DNA from: Lumbricus terrestris
Lineage: Eukaryota > Annelida > Clitellata > Crassiclitellata > Lumbricidae
Assembly (NCBI GenBank): GCA_949752735.1
Contig: OX457039.1
Coordinates: 71,904,932-71,968,931, forward strand
DNA: 64,000 nucleotides
Reading direction: 5' to 3'
Both the position numbers and the translations under genes were made by a program. Positions 1 through 10,135 of this stretch are shown one piece after another. How positions within the stretch are numbered: the stretch's first letter is position 1; every line of letters begins with the position of its first letter. The notes under the pieces were generated by a model, which was not told the DNA's origin, searched no databases, and saw only the letters and a program-made list of their open reading frames with translations.

Positions 1-2578
1 GTGCTTCTTCAACAGTTGCTGGATCAGTACTTTTACACAATGTAGCTTGATGCACAACAAAATTCTCATTGAATATTTGCTTATTTGGAATACGAGTTCT
101 TTTTGGCCTCTCAAATGTGTCTCGTATCACTTCTCCATCATCAGTTATGTCGTTATTGACCACTGAAATATTTGATCCATCAGAATCTTCTTCCACAGAG
201 TTTATTTCCAAGCCAGTGTTCGAGTCATCAGTAAGATTAGTCTTTGATCCACCAAACTCCTTTGAACCATCAGACTCCCCCACTTCAACATGAGTTTGGG
301 TATTCTGAAACTGCTGTTGATTATGAATGTCTGAAGTGACAATTTGCGATGAGTTGTCATCCGCAACATCTGGAAAAGGATCATCTGAAGACGAATGTCG
401 AACAGGAAACTGAGATTCAAAGAAAACAACATCTCTGGATCGAGTGAATTTCTTTGTGACAGGATGAAGCATTCTGTAACCTCTGCTTTCTTCACAGTAA
501 CCAACGAAGATGTACTCTTTTGACTTAGAGTCCCATTTCCTGCGGTTATTATCAGGAATTTTCACCAAAGCTTTGCAACCAAAAACACGAAGATGGCTTA
601 GGTCAGGTTTTTCTCCTGTCCATGCCTCTTGAGGTGTCATATTTGGTAAGACTTTTGTAGGTGACCGATTCTTCAGATAATTGGCTGTATTTACTGCTTC
701 TGCCCAAAAATCTGTGCTTACTCCGGATTCTAGAATCATTGTTCGAGCTCGTTCTACCAAAGTTCTGTTCAGACGTTCAGCGACTCCGTTCTGCTGAGGA
801 GTATACGGAATCGTGGTTTCGTGACGAATTCCACAACGTCGTAAGAAACTCAGAAAATTCTCATTGACATATTCAGTACCATTATCTGTTCGAAGAGTTT
901 TGATACGTTTACCAGTCTGATTCTCAACAAGAGATTTGTACTCCTTGAACTTCTCCAGTACCTCAGTCTTTGATTTCAGAAAATAGACAACCGAGTGTCT
1001 CGTGAAATCATCAATCAATGTCAGAAAATACCGTGCTCCACCAACTGATGAAACATGCATTGGACCACAAATATCAGAATGAACAAGACCAAGAACGTGC
1101 TTCGCTCGTTTGGCTCCTGTTTTCTTGAACGGTTTGCGATGCTGTTTGCCTTTCACACAAACTTCACAAGGAATATCTGCCGTCCCTTCAGACTGAACAC
1201 CAGTAGACATAGTGCTTCGAAGTAGGCGCATAGAAGGCCGATTAAGATGTCCAAGGCGACGATGCCATAAGTTTACAGAGTTCGTTGACAGCGCAGCAAA
1301 CATACGAGATTGCTTACAGTTCAAACGATACAGTCCATTGACTTCTGTGGCAGTTCCAATGACACTTTTTGGATTGACCTTCACCTGCTGATTAACTATG
1401 CGACAGCCTTTCTTGTCAAACAAAACAGTTTTACCCTCCTGAGCAATTCTGTTAACTGCTAAGAGATTTATAGCCAAATCTGGTACATGAACAACATCCG
1501 AAATTTCCATTGTTTTCTTTGTTGACAACGGGATCGATAATGTTCCCATTCCAGTACTTTTTAACTTTGTTCCATTTGCAATTCCAACCTCTTGACTAGA
1601 ATCTGAAGAAAATTTCTTAAGCAAGTCAAGTCGAGATGTTAGATGTACCGTGGCACCTGAATCAAGATACCAATCATCATTCATCGAGGTAGGCTGCACC
1701 GATGAAACTGAAAAATTCGTTTGGGCTGACACAGCACCAAAATTCGCGTTGGCTGAATTCTTATGTGGTTTAACCTTGACCTTCTCACATTGCGAACGAA
1801 TATGACCAAAACGATTACATTCAAAACAACGTGGTCCTTTTGGCTTACTTTTCATCTGAGACATGCCCTTGTGGGACCTGCTCATTTGAGACCTGCCCAT
1901 TGAAAATGCTGAATGAGTTGCAACCGAAGTCGTACTTGCTCCTAGCTCCTTAACACTGTCCTGAAGCAAAAGACTTTTTACAAACTCAACTGTTGTGTCT
2001 TGCTTTGATCCTTGGATGCCTAATATTAAAGGCGTATACTGATCTGGAAGACCTCCAAGAATTATGCCTCCAACAACATTGTCCTGAAAAGGTTGACCAA
2101 TTGATTCCAATTGTTCTGCAATTGACAAAATGTGATCTACATACTGCTGCATCGAAGGAAAGTTCTCAAAATTTGTCTTAAACAAACTGGAATACAGTCC
2201 AATCAGACGAACAAGAGCAGTGCTTTCATATTCACCTCTCAATGCGTCCCAAGCAGCTTTCGCAGTCTGGCATTTCTTCGTGACTCTGGTCGAACAGGGT
2301 TTTAGGCTGAGATTGATTTTGGCTAACGCACGTAAGTCCAAATCCGGATCAACAGTCTGGCCCTCTTTTGGCGAAACACAGCGCCATAAACCTGCGTCAA
2401 TTAAGAAATTTTGCATCCAGAATTTCCAATCACCATAATTTTTGCCATCAAGATGCTTCGCTTCCGGTAAACCTCCGACGGAATTTGTAGTAACTGTTGT
2501 CGCTACATTACCTGTTCCTGTGCTAATTTTCTCCTGAATTCTCAAAACTTGCTGCCGTAGTTCTTCCAATGCCGCCAT
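1..2578 (-). CDS. Copia-type gag-pol polyprotein, partial (gag, protease, integrase)
   Basis: The frame is open for 859 codons from ATG at 2578 to the window edge; I checked every line. Residues about 1-230 are a UBN2/Retrotran-gag-like domain with a DGKNYGDWKFWM start typical of copia Gag. A CX2CX4HX4C zinc knuckle begins at C251. Protease is marked by LDSGATVH with the catalytic Asp at about 306. The pre-integrase zinc domain has H439, H444, C471 and C474. The integrase core has Asp 502 (HSDICGP), Asp 565 (RTDNGTEY) and Glu 601 (NGVAERLNRT), with the last two 35 residues apart as expected for DD35E. A Ser/Asp-rich linker follows (about 700-830), and RT should start just past the edge. The product would form virus-like particles and integrate cDNA. 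The ATG is preceded in frame by nothing recognisable, so the start is likely but not proven. Confidence 0.94.
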   Translation of the reverse strand, partial: MAALEELRQQVLRIQEKISTGTGNVATTVTTNSVGGLPEAKHLDGKNYGDWKFWMQNFLIDAGLWRCVSPKEGQTVDPDLDLRALAKINLSLKPCSTRVTKKCQTAKAAWDALRGEYESTALVRLIGLYSSLFKTNFENFPSMQQYVDHILSIAEQLESIGQPFQDNVVGGIILGGLPDQYTPLILGIQGSKQDTTVEFVKSLLLQDSVKELGASTTSVATHSAFSMGRSQMSRSHKGMSQMKSKPKGPRCFECNRFGHIRSQCEKVKVKPHKNSANANFGAVSAQTNFSVSSVQPTSMNDDWYLDSGATVHLTSRLDLLKKFSSDSSQEVGIANGTKLKSTGMGTLSIPLSTKKTMEISDVVHVPDLAINLLAVNRIAQEGKTVLFDKKGCRIVNQQVKVNPKSVIGTATEVNGLYRLNCKQSRMFAALSTNSVNLWHRRLGHLNRPSMRLLRSTMSTGVQSEGTADIPCEVCVKGKQHRKPFKKTGAKRAKHVLGLVHSDICGPMHVSSVGGARYFLTLIDDFTRHSVVYFLKSKTEVLEKFKEYKSLVENQTGKRIKTLRTDNGTEYVNENFLSFLRRCGIRHETTIPYTPQQNGVAERLNRTLVERARTMILESGVSTDFWAEAVNTANYLKNRSPTKVLPNMTPQEAWTGEKPDLSHLRVFGCKALVKIPDNNRRKWDSKSKEYIFVGYCEESRGYRMLHPVTKKFTRSRDVVFFESQFPVRHSSSDDPFPDVADDNSSQIVTSDIHNQQQFQNTQTHVEVGESDGSKEFGGSKTNLTDDSNTGLEINSVEEDSDGSNISVVNNDITDDGEVIRDTFERPKRTRIPNKQIFNENFVVHQATLCKSTDPATVEEA

Positions 2579-2718
2579 TTTGACGCGAGACCAAGAAGAA
2601 ACTTCAGCTTCTATCGACTCGGATAATTAACGAGAAAACTCGAAAAATATTAGTCGACCAGTCGTCCTGGGAATTAACCAGTCTTCCTGCGTTCGTCCTG
2701 GGTTCGTCCTGCGTTCAT

Positions 2719-2732
2719 CTGGGCCCATAACC
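2719..2732 (-). other. Primer binding site, initiator tRNA-Met internal type
   Basis: Directly inside the LTR the minus strand reads GGTTATGGGCCCAG. It matches the anticodon-arm region of initiator tRNA-Met rather than a tRNA 3' end. Drosophila copia is known to prime from a half tRNA-iMet with this same sequence. Confidence 0.85.
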
Positions 2733-2748
2733 TGTTGGAATGCAGAGC

Positions 2749-2754
2749 TTTATT
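2749..2754 (-). promoter_or_regulatory. Polyadenylation signal in the copia LTR
   Basis: AATAAA on the minus strand, about 16 nt before the inner end of the LTR. In the 3' copy this would end the transcript; here it is the copy in the 5' LTR. Confidence 0.5.
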
Positions 2755-2854
2755 CACGATTAAAGGAGATAAAGATTGTCACATGTCATCTTAACTAACT
2801 AGCACAAAACACGGAACGGAGGAGAAGGAGGAAGTGACGTATAACATAGACTAA

Positions 2855-2862
2855 ATTATATA
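2855..2862 (-). promoter_or_regulatory. Probable TATA box in the copia LTR
   Basis: The minus strand reads TATATAAT, about 100 nt upstream of the LTR polyadenylation signal. This is inferred from position and sequence only. Confidence 0.5.
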
Positions 2863-2969
2863 GAGTCATCTACAGTCATCTATGCTAGCGCCATCTACAA
2901 TGTGTATCATTATTCTAACATATATATACATATACAATGTTATACATAGGCCACTAGCCAGTCTTATAT

Positions 2970-3237
2970 AATAATAACAATATTTTCTTTATTCAACAAT
3001 CCGGTTGACTGAACGCAACCGGTTACAGCCTACAATTATGCAGTTGAAACAATTCACCAGAACGCAGATCACAGAATACACAAATCTTAACTATACTAAC
3101 TGAGCAGACAGCCTGCAATGCATGGCGCTAATAGCAGCCTACAAAGCAAATCCACCCAACTGCAGGGACTCGAACTCGCTATACCTCTCGCACTCTTGGC
3201 CAGCGTGCTATCCATTTAGGCTACTCTACCAGGCCCT
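2970..3237 (-). mobile_element. tRNA-derived SINE
   Basis: On the minus strand the 5' end shows a Pol III A box (TAGCCTAAATGG, 3223-3212) and a B box (GAGTTCGAGTCCC, 3177-3165), spaced as in a tRNA. A roughly 190-nt non-tRNA body follows, ending in an A/T-rich tail with ATT repeats near 2970-2980. This head-body-tail plan is that of a tRNA-derived SINE. It is not a functional tRNA: no closed acceptor stem is apparent and the body continues far past the T arm. I do not recognise the family. Confidence 0.7.
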
Positions 3238-3248
3238 CTTTAGAGTCG

Positions 3249-3342
3249 GACGAATAGGAATTCATTTAGCGCCTTCATAACTGAATGCATTAATCTCCAC
3301 TGAACTTTGTTGTGAATCGGCGCTATATAAGTTTAGACGAAT
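3249..3342. mobile_element. Short insertion flanked by 7-bp direct repeats (LINE 3' end or MITE)
   Basis: An 80-bp segment (3256-3335) lies between two copies of GACGAAT (3249-3255 and 3336-3342). Its ends are imperfect inverted repeats built on TTTAGCGCC and GGCGCTATATAAG. GCGCTATATAA is also the 3' terminus of the LINE fragments elsewhere in the window. It is either an extremely 5'-truncated LINE/SINE copy or a small fold-back element. Confidence 0.5.
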
Positions 3343-3486
3343 CGGTCGTCCAGGTGGTCGAAACATCAGTCAATCGCAACACATGGTAAAACCATTTCCT
3401 AAAAATTGCATTGGAATCGCGAATTTTTGTCTCACCGGTTAATTGACTTCGCTCATGAAAAGACAAAATTCAATAGCTACGTTTCT
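3343..3486. other. No recognisable feature
   Basis: Non-repetitive flank with no coding signature on either strand. Confidence 0.5.
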
Positions 3487-3690
3487 CTGTCACTCCCTCT
3501 CTCTTTTTGACTTTGTCTGTCTGTCTGTCTCTCTTTGTCTATCTACCTCTCTCCCTCTCTCTTTTTCGCTCTGTCTGTCTGTCGCTGTCTGTCTGTCTAC
3601 CTCTCTCCTTCTCTCTCTCTTTGACTTTGTCTGTCTCTATCTTTGTCTATCTGCCTCCCTCCCTCCCTCTCTCCCTCATTCCTTCTCTCA
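3487..3690. repeat. Polypyrimidine CT/GTCT simple repeat
   Basis: Irregular (CTCT), (GTCT) and (CCCT) runs. The open frames across it give only Leu/Ser/Cys/Val-rich low-complexity peptides and are not treated as genes. Confidence 0.85.
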
Positions 3691-4445
3691 CAATAGAAAT
3701 TTACGCCTCATAAGAAAACCAATTAGTCAGAACAAACCATGGTGCTTCAATTGACTCTCTTCAACTGTCCCTTGGACAACAGTTACTATGATCTATCAAT
3801 GCAAGAACAACGTAGCTATGCCCCTTCATCCTCCGAAGCCAGGTGGGAACCAGGTTGTCATGAGTAAATAAATAGTTCCAATCTAGACCGACTTAACAAG
3901 CGTTCCTCGTTCATTTACTTTAAAGTCTAAACCTCTCTGCAGACAAATCCTCTCCAAACTTTATTTCTCGAATGTTGTTTCTCTCAACTCCTTTTCAACC
4001 ATCGCACAACAATAGTAATTCCGTTCTGTCGTTTATTTTTTATTTGCATCGTCTGCACTCTTGTCTGTTGTTAACTCAATAGACGGAAATATGATTATGG
4101 TAGATTAGATTATACTAAACTAGATTATGCGAGCATTCCAGTCATGGCTTGGAAGAGAATGTGCTGGAAAGGGAGAGGGCGATGGAGGTCATGAGGTCAA
4201 AGCGAGAGGCCTTCTCTGCAGTTTCTCCGATCCATAAAAGTGATGAAGAGAAGGGGAGAAGGGGAGAATGAGAGAATGGGAGAATGGGAGAAGGGGAGAG
4301 GGAGACAAAGGTTGCTGTCGTCGTCGACCATCAATTTCTATCTAATAAAAGATTAATAATCAAATATTGAATTATTAAACGTAAAACTGCATCTGCTGCC
4401 AACTCAGGCGACCATACATCTCATTCGCGTAAGTGTCTATATGAC
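3691..4445. other. Apparently unique DNA with a short GGGAGAA tract
   Basis: No gene recognised. A purine tract of GGGAGAA/GGGGAGAA units occupies about 4239-4312; the rest has no repeat or coding signal that I can support. Confidence 0.5.
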
Positions 4446-4447
4446 AT

Positions 4448-4485
<38 letters not shown>

Positions 4486-4600
4486 TCTCTGTGCGTGTGT
4501 GTGTGCGTGTGTGAGATAGAGAGAGAATGTGCGTGTGTGTGTGCGTGTAGGTGTGGGTGTGAGAGAATGTGTATGTGTGTGCGTGCGTGTGTGCGTGTAG
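4446..4600. repeat. (GT)n microsatellite with GTGC variants
   Basis: A long GT dinucleotide run with interspersed GC and a short GAGA patch near 4513-4527. Confidence 0.9.
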
Positions 4601-4882
4601 TGAGACCGTCATCATTTATTATGTACATATAAATTTGCGCTTTTTGAGAGGTAATAGAAGGTGTTATATGAAGTGCATTATACATTGAGATGGATTCTGG
4701 CCGCGCTACGTGTGTGCTGTGAACACGATATTTCATGTGCGTCATATATTGCGCATCATAAATTGGCGATTGAGGCATAAAATGGCGCCTCGTCTCTTTA
4801 TGAAGTCTTTAGTATTATTTGTTACTCCGTCTTTTGTTCAAACGAAAAGAGAAGTCTTATAGACGAGGCAAAAGGAGAGGTC

Positions 4883-4952
4883 TACATCATTATCATCGTC
4901 ATCATCGTCATCGTCCTCGTCACCGTCCTCGTCATCGTCCTCGTCGTCGTCG

Positions 4953-5043
<91 letters not shown>

Positions 5044-5085
5044 AATCATCATCATCATCATCATCATTATCATCATTGCCATTGT
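4883..5085. repeat. (ATC)n / (GTC)n trinucleotide array
   Basis: ATC repeats with GTC, CTC and AAT interruptions. Frames read as poly-His (plus) or poly-Met (minus) and are artefacts. Bases 4601-4882 beside it hold no recognised feature. Confidence 0.9.
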
Positions 5086-5299
5086 CGTTGCTATTATTGT
5101 GATCACTTTGGCTGATTCTGTTGACTTATCGCATTTGAAAGTGAAACGACTTGATCGTAATAATAATAATTGTAGACGCTCGTTAAGTTTTAGATCTGAA
5201 TACAGAGATGATAATAATATTATGAACAACAAATTGATGATGTAGCTCCTTCGTCTAAACCACACTTGCTGTTGGAGGGGTCATCTTAGCTCGGCAGAT

Positions 5300-5414
5300 G
5301 GTGCTGCTGCTGCTGCTGGTGCTGCTGCTGGTGCTGCTGGTGCTGCTGCTGCTGCTGTTGCTGCTGCTGGTGCTGGTGCTGGTGCTGGTGCTGCTGCTGC
5401 TGCTGCTGCTGCTG
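5300..5414. repeat. (CTG)n trinucleotide array
   Basis: CTG units with regular GTG variants. It is one of five separate CAG/CTG-type arrays in the window. Confidence 0.9.
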
Positions 5415-5518
5415 GCATCATTTCCTTCGGTCTGCATCAATCAGCTGATGGTCGCTTTTCCTTCGGGGATTTCAGCTGCGACGATCGAAACAGACACAGA
5501 GAGATAGAGAGAGACATG

Positions 5519-5577
5519 TATCGTCATCATCGTCGTCGTCATCGTCGTCATCGTCATCGTCGTCATCGTCATCGTCG

Positions 5578-5608
<31 letters not shown>

Positions 5609-5610
5609 TC
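5519..5610. repeat. (TCG/TCA)n trinucleotide array
   Basis: Alternating TCG and TCA units. The minus strand would read as a run of about 30 Asp codons, so only the third base varies. The flanking open frame has no other coding character and is not called. Confidence 0.88.
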
Positions 5611-6120
5611 ATGGACGGCCCCTCCCTGTTTCCATCATAACAGCATATCGTGTGTGTTATGCTTCGTTCATTGATCGATTCTCGTTTTACCATTTCATTG
5701 CGATTCCTTGTCACGTAGATGGTGTCTGCTTGACGTGGAACGAGGTCGTTGAGGGCGATCCAACCCCCACCCCACCATCCCTCCTCCCCCCATCGACCAT
5801 CGACCCACCCCACCCCATCCTTTCCTTTATAAACAATCTAATTTACACGGATTTCCTTATATTCAATCATCGCATGTTTGTGCATTCTAAACATATATAT
5901 ACATATGCATTTATATATATATACTTTATATACATTATATAATAATATACTTTATATACATAGTATATGATATATACTTTATATATATACATTATATAAT
6001 ATATACATCATATATACATTATATCTAGGCTTACTTGTGTACAAAAAGGTTCATAGATTTATATGGTGTCTCTGGAATAAGACTGTTTCGTCAATGGAGA
6101 GAAAAAAGAGAAAAAAAGGA
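5611..6120. other. Non-coding, with an AT-rich TATATA tract
   Basis: A C-rich patch (5755-5820) is followed by TATATA/CATATA-rich sequence (about 5890-6030). No gene recognised. It abuts the tail of the LINE that follows. Confidence 0.6.
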
Positions 6121-9100
6121 AGTAATGTAATGTAATGTAAATGTAAATCTTCGAGAATTTCTCAGCGCCCACAAAAGCCACGTCAGGGAGACCAGCTTAT
6201 TCACCGGCGCTATATCAAATCAAGTCCGCAATAGCCAGACCTGCCGTTTTCGTTCCGGTGCCAGGTCAAAATCCGGGGAGGTCAAGCCGAGGAGACAGCG
6301 TGGTGCTACGGTGGTTGTCGGTGATGGTGGTGGTTGGGTGATGGAACTTGATTGGAATCTGGATAGGATAGGTTGAAGAGTTCGGTTTTCAGTCGTGAAT
6401 GGAATGCAGCAGAGGAGAGTGCAAGCGGAGGAGAGGTTGAATTTGGAGGTGAGACTGCAGGAGAGATAGGAGGGTGAGCGAACAGGCGGAGGTATGTTGG
6501 GAGTCCGTTCCAAAGAGCTGGTGCAGCATAGACTAAGGAGCGGTCGCAGAATTTCAGAGAGGATGATACTGGAGGCCGAGAGAGAGAAAGATATGATGAT
6601 GAGCGCGTAGACCTGTGCGGTTGGATGGTGATTAGTTGACGAATGTAGGAGGGCTGAGAGGTTTGAAGAGCGTTGTAGGTTAGAGAAACAATTTTGTAAT
6701 GGATGCGCTGAGAAACTTTTAGCCAATGAAGAGACTTGAGAACAGGGGTTATGTGGTGATGTTTGGGAGTCTTAGTGACTGCGCGGGCAAGAGCATTCTG
6801 GATAGTTTGCAGGCGTTTAATTTGAAGAGAATCTATTTCATGGAAGAGCGAATTGCAGTAGTCGAGTTTGGAATGAACTATTGAGGTGGCTATTGTGCAG
6901 GCGGTCTTGTAATTTAGAATTGGACGCAATCGACGGAGGTCGCGGATGTGCATATAGCAGGTGCGGGATAGCTGGGTGATGTGGTCAGAAAAAGTAAGGT
7001 TTTTGTCAAAAATGACCCCGAGATTGCGGACAGGAGAAGAGTATGGCGTAGGAAGAGTTGGGTCTGTTTGAGAAAAGTCAGAAGGATAGTCTAGTTTGTT
7101 TAATTGCTCGCGTAGGCCAATGATGAGAAATTCTGTTTTTGAGGGGTTGAGGCAGAGCAGATTAGCGGTCATCCAGGCTGAAATCTGAGTGATGGTGTTA
7201 CGTAGCTGATTTAGTGCGTCTGAGAAGGAGCGAGGGGAGAAAGATAGGAATAATTGAGTGTCGTCGGCATAGAGGCGATGTTCAGCAGAGGATGATGAAA
7301 TGAGTTTGCTGAGTGGGGAGGTATAGAGAATGAACAGGAGAGGACCAAGGACTGAACCTTGAGGGACACCACAGGTGAGGATTTGTTGATTAGATGAGTG
7401 ACCAGAAGCGCTAACGATGAAAGAGCGTGAGGAAAGGTATGATTTGATCCATGAGAGGGCAGTGCCAGAGATTCCAAAGGCAGAGGAGAGGCGATTGAGA
7501 AGAATAGCATGGTCTATTGTGTCAAAGGCTGCAGAGATGTCTAAGAGGCACAGACAAGAGACTTGTTGACGGCCTATCGCCATCACAAGTTTGTTGTAGA
7601 GCGAGGCCAGGAGTGTTTCGGTAGTGTTTACGCCTTAGTGTAGGCAGACTGGTTTGGGTTTAGAAGATTGTTGGAGATGAGGTAACTGTTGAGACGAGAG
7701 AGGACAATCCGTTCGGAGAGTTTGGATAAGAATGACAGATTTGAGATTGGACGATAGTTGGATAGGAGTTCTTTGTCCAGAGATGGTTTTTTGAGAAGTG
7801 GTTTAACAACTGAGTCTTTGAAAAGCGTAGGGAAGGTACCGGTTGAGAGTGACAGATTTATGAGCTTGGTTATCGTGGGAGCAAGAAGGGCTACACAGCC
7901 TTTAAGCAAAGAGGTTGGGATTGGGTCAAGGTCGCATTGCTTGTTTTGAGAGGCCTGAATGAGGGTGATAATTTCTGCTTCAGTAGCAGGCTCGAAGAGG
8001 TTGAAAGATATTGTAGGTGGCAAAGTTGCGTCTGAATAGGAAGAGTCGGTTTGCGTGCCGGAAGATTTCGATAAGAGAGACTGTAGTGAGAGACGAAGGG
8101 TGGAAACTTTGTCAGTGAAAAAGATGCGAAAGAGTCAGCAATGGACGCAGATGGGATTGAGTTCGGAAGGGGGTGAGAGGAGCCGCGGTGAAGAAGATTG
8201 TTTACAGTTTTCCAGAGATTTCGAGGGTTGGATGAATTTGAATGAACAAGAGATGACAGGTAGCGTTTTTTGGCAGAAAGAAGTTGGCTGTGATATCTAT
8301 TTGTCAAGTTTTTGAGTTGTTTCAGGATAGAGTCGTCGCGTGTACGCCTGTAAACTCGTTCCAGGCGACGGCGCGACGATTTGAGGGCTTGAAGAAAAGA
8401 ATTGAACCATGGATTTTTTGCGTGAGTTTCTGGTTTGGTGATGATAGGAGCGTGCTTGTTGAGGAGTTCGGACATGGTGCAGTTGTAAGCAGACAGGAGA
8501 TCATTTGGGTCTGTTGGAGGGTTGAGGAGAAGGGAGGAAGATTCAAGGTCGAGTTTGAATGCATCAAGGTCGATGGAGTTGATGCGGCGGAATGAGCATT
8601 GTTTGGGTGGAGGGCGAGGAGATAGTTCGATATTGAGTTGAGAGAAGATAGGGTAATGATCAGAGGGTGTGTTGAATTCACGGCTGAGGATCGGTGATAG
8701 GACGGATGAGACACAGGAAATGACTAAGTCAAGAATATGGCCATATTTCTGAGTTGGGAAAGAAACATGCTGGGTCAGATTGAAAGCAGTCAGAGTGGAA
8801 AGGAACTGACGTACAGATGGAACGGCGGGGGTGTCGACGTGGATGTTGAAATCGCCAGTGATGACAAATTCATGAGGTGTTGTTACAGCGACAGATAGAA
8901 ATGAATTGAATTCTTCGAGAAAATCACTGTTATTTGCAGAGTAGGATGATGACGTAGGAGGTCGGTAGACATTGAAGATCGTTAGTTTAGATGTTGGCAG
9001 TTTGAGTGTGATTGATGCTGATTCGAAGGTTTTGTAAGAGTAAGTGGGTGATGCAAGAACAGTTGCTGGTTCGCGGATTAGGAAGGCAATTCCGCCTCCA

Positions 9101-9285
9101 ATATTGGATGTTGAACTTTTGGATGGATTTTTAGGCTGTCGGGGTGAGCTTGTGAGCGAATATCCGTCAGGTATACAGCTAGAAAGTTGAGCGAGAGTGG
9201 CAGATGAGGTTATCCAGGTTTCGGTTAGGGCGATTGCGTCAGGCGGGTGGTTAGAGGATGAAATTAGTAAGAAGGATGTAGGCTA
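6121..9285 (-). mobile_element. 5'-truncated L2/CR1-like non-LTR retrotransposon (LINE copy 1)
   Basis: On the minus strand it carries an apurinic endonuclease domain, a linker, an RT domain and a C-terminal region. It ends in a short pentanucleotide tail (TTACA units, 6121-6147). The coding similarity stops abruptly next to a TAG at 9285-9283, so the 5' end is truncated inside the endonuclease. The RT (GVPQGSVLGPLLF and YADDTQLF) and the C-terminal AFHSRLKTELF block fit the Jockey-superfamily L2/CR1 lineage; the exact clade is not settled by eye. Confidence 0.9.
6306..9282 (-). pseudogene. LINE ORF2 remnant: endonuclease and reverse transcriptase, two frameshifts
   Basis: Three minus-strand frames together cover one protein. 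Frame one (9282 to about 8117) has endonuclease motifs ALTETWI, VITGDFNIHVD and SDHYPIF, then a basic linker. Frame two (about 8117 to 7628) has CDLDPIPTSLLK and NYRPISNLSFLSKLSERIV, the start of the RT fingers. Frame three (about 7626 to 6306) has DISAAFDTIDH, GVPQGSVLGPLLFILY, YADDTQLFLSF with the catalytic Asp pair, and the C-terminal block. The first break sits at a short T run on the coding strand near 8117; the second lies near 7627, where the middle frame meets TAA. The copy cannot make a full product. No ORF1 is visible because of the 5' truncation. Confidence 0.9.
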
Positions 9286-9548
9286 ATGATTTTCAATCTA
9301 TTCGATGAGAATAATTAGTTCACTGTTCTTATAATTAATTGGAAGTTAGAACTACGTTCTACTCATGACTCATGATCGAGTCATCATCATGACTAAGTTC
9401 CAAAGCAGCAAACATCACGAAGTCAGAGTCTTCGAAGAACACATTTTACTTCTTAACACTAGATGGAGCACAACTTTATAATTCATGTCGAATTACTAAG
9501 TAAGTAAATAAGTAAATAAAGTGAGTAACCTTTTAATAATGCAAGTAA
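9286..9548. other. Flanking DNA without recognised features
   Basis: AT-rich sequence with a small TCATGACTCATGA palindromic patch near 9364-9376. Nothing coding is seen. Confidence 0.4.
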
Positions 9549-10055
9549 AACCATCACATTGTATAACATAAACAGCTGATGACATTTTATGACATAGACA
9601 GCTGATGACATTGTATAACATAGACAGCTGATGACATTTTATAACATAGACAGCTGATGACATTTTATAACATAGACAACTGATGACATTATTTGTATAA
9701 CACAGACAGCTGATCAGATACATCGCCCCCTTTCTGCCACTTCGCTGCGTCCTCTTAGGTCCTCTGATCGGCTCGACCTCTTTGTCCCCCGAGTCAGGAC
9801 TGCCATGGCTCAATCCAGATCATTTGCCTGCATTGGTCCCTCCCTATGGAATGGGCTTCCCCCATCAGTTCGCTCTGCCATCCTCTCTCGTAGTCTTTCC
9901 TCGTCTTTCTCTCGTCTGAAAACTTGCCTTTTTCCTCGGAGTTAAACGCACTGGGAGCGCTTCTGAAAGGCTCTTGCTGCGAGAAGCGCTTTATAAATGG
10001 TCAGATAAGATAAGAAGATAAGCTGATGACATTTTATAACATAGACAGCTGACAC
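9549..10055. repeat. 26-bp minisatellite, split by a LINE fragment
   Basis: Units of about 26 bp built on CAGCTGATGACATTTTATAA plus CATAGA repeat from about 9549 to 9714 and resume at 10021. The interruption is the LINE fragment at 9715-10020. Confidence 0.85.
9715..10020 (+). mobile_element. LINE 3' fragment inserted in the minisatellite
   Basis: The plus strand encodes the last part of a LINE ORF2 (SFACIGPSLWNGLPPSVRS and LKTCLFPRS then stop), closely resembling the C terminus of LINE copy 2. It ends with GAGAAGCGCTTTATAAATGG and a GATAAGATAAG-type tail. AGCTGAT occurs at 9708-9714 and 10021-10027 and may be a 7-bp target duplication. Confidence 0.85.
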
Positions 10056-10135
10056 CAAATGTTGTTTCACGACAGTGAATTGTTCGACGAATGAAGCGTT
10101 CATTGAAAGTTAGTCGATTCTACAAAGTCTGATCC

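Larger units (their letters stand above)
1..2920 (-). mobile_element. Ty1/copia LTR retrotransposon, 5' portion, truncated by the window edge
   Basis: Read on the minus strand, the element starts with an LTR (2920 down to 2733). It continues through a primer binding site, a roughly 140-nt leader containing short GTTCGTCCTG-like repeats on the plus strand, and a gag-pol frame from 2578 that is still open at base 1. RT, RNase H and the 3' LTR lie beyond the left edge. Domain order gag, protease, integrase with RT expected next is that of Ty1/copia (Pseudoviridae-type) elements. No stop or frameshift appears in the visible part, so this may be a young copy. The target duplication cannot be tested because the other end is missing. 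Confidence 0.93.
2733..2920 (-). repeat. Copia 5' LTR (188 bp)
   Basis: On the plus strand it begins TGTTGGAATG and ends TATTCTAACA, an imperfect inverted terminal repeat with TG/CA ends. It abuts a primer binding site at the inner end. A TATA-like box (2855-2862) and an AATAAA signal (2749-2754) lie in the order expected for minus-strand transcription. Only one LTR is in the window, so the outer boundary rests on the terminal inverted repeat. Confidence 0.85.

Noticed and set aside
3160..3237. Functional tRNA gene on the minus strand
   Set aside because: A and B boxes are present, but no closed acceptor stem is apparent and the sequence continues into a SINE body and tail.
3691..4238. Possible host exon
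   Set aside because: No frame with convincing length, splice signals or similarity.
5472..5813. Minus-strand frame with a run of Asp
   Set aside because: Run comes from a TCG/TCA array; the flanks show no protein similarity.
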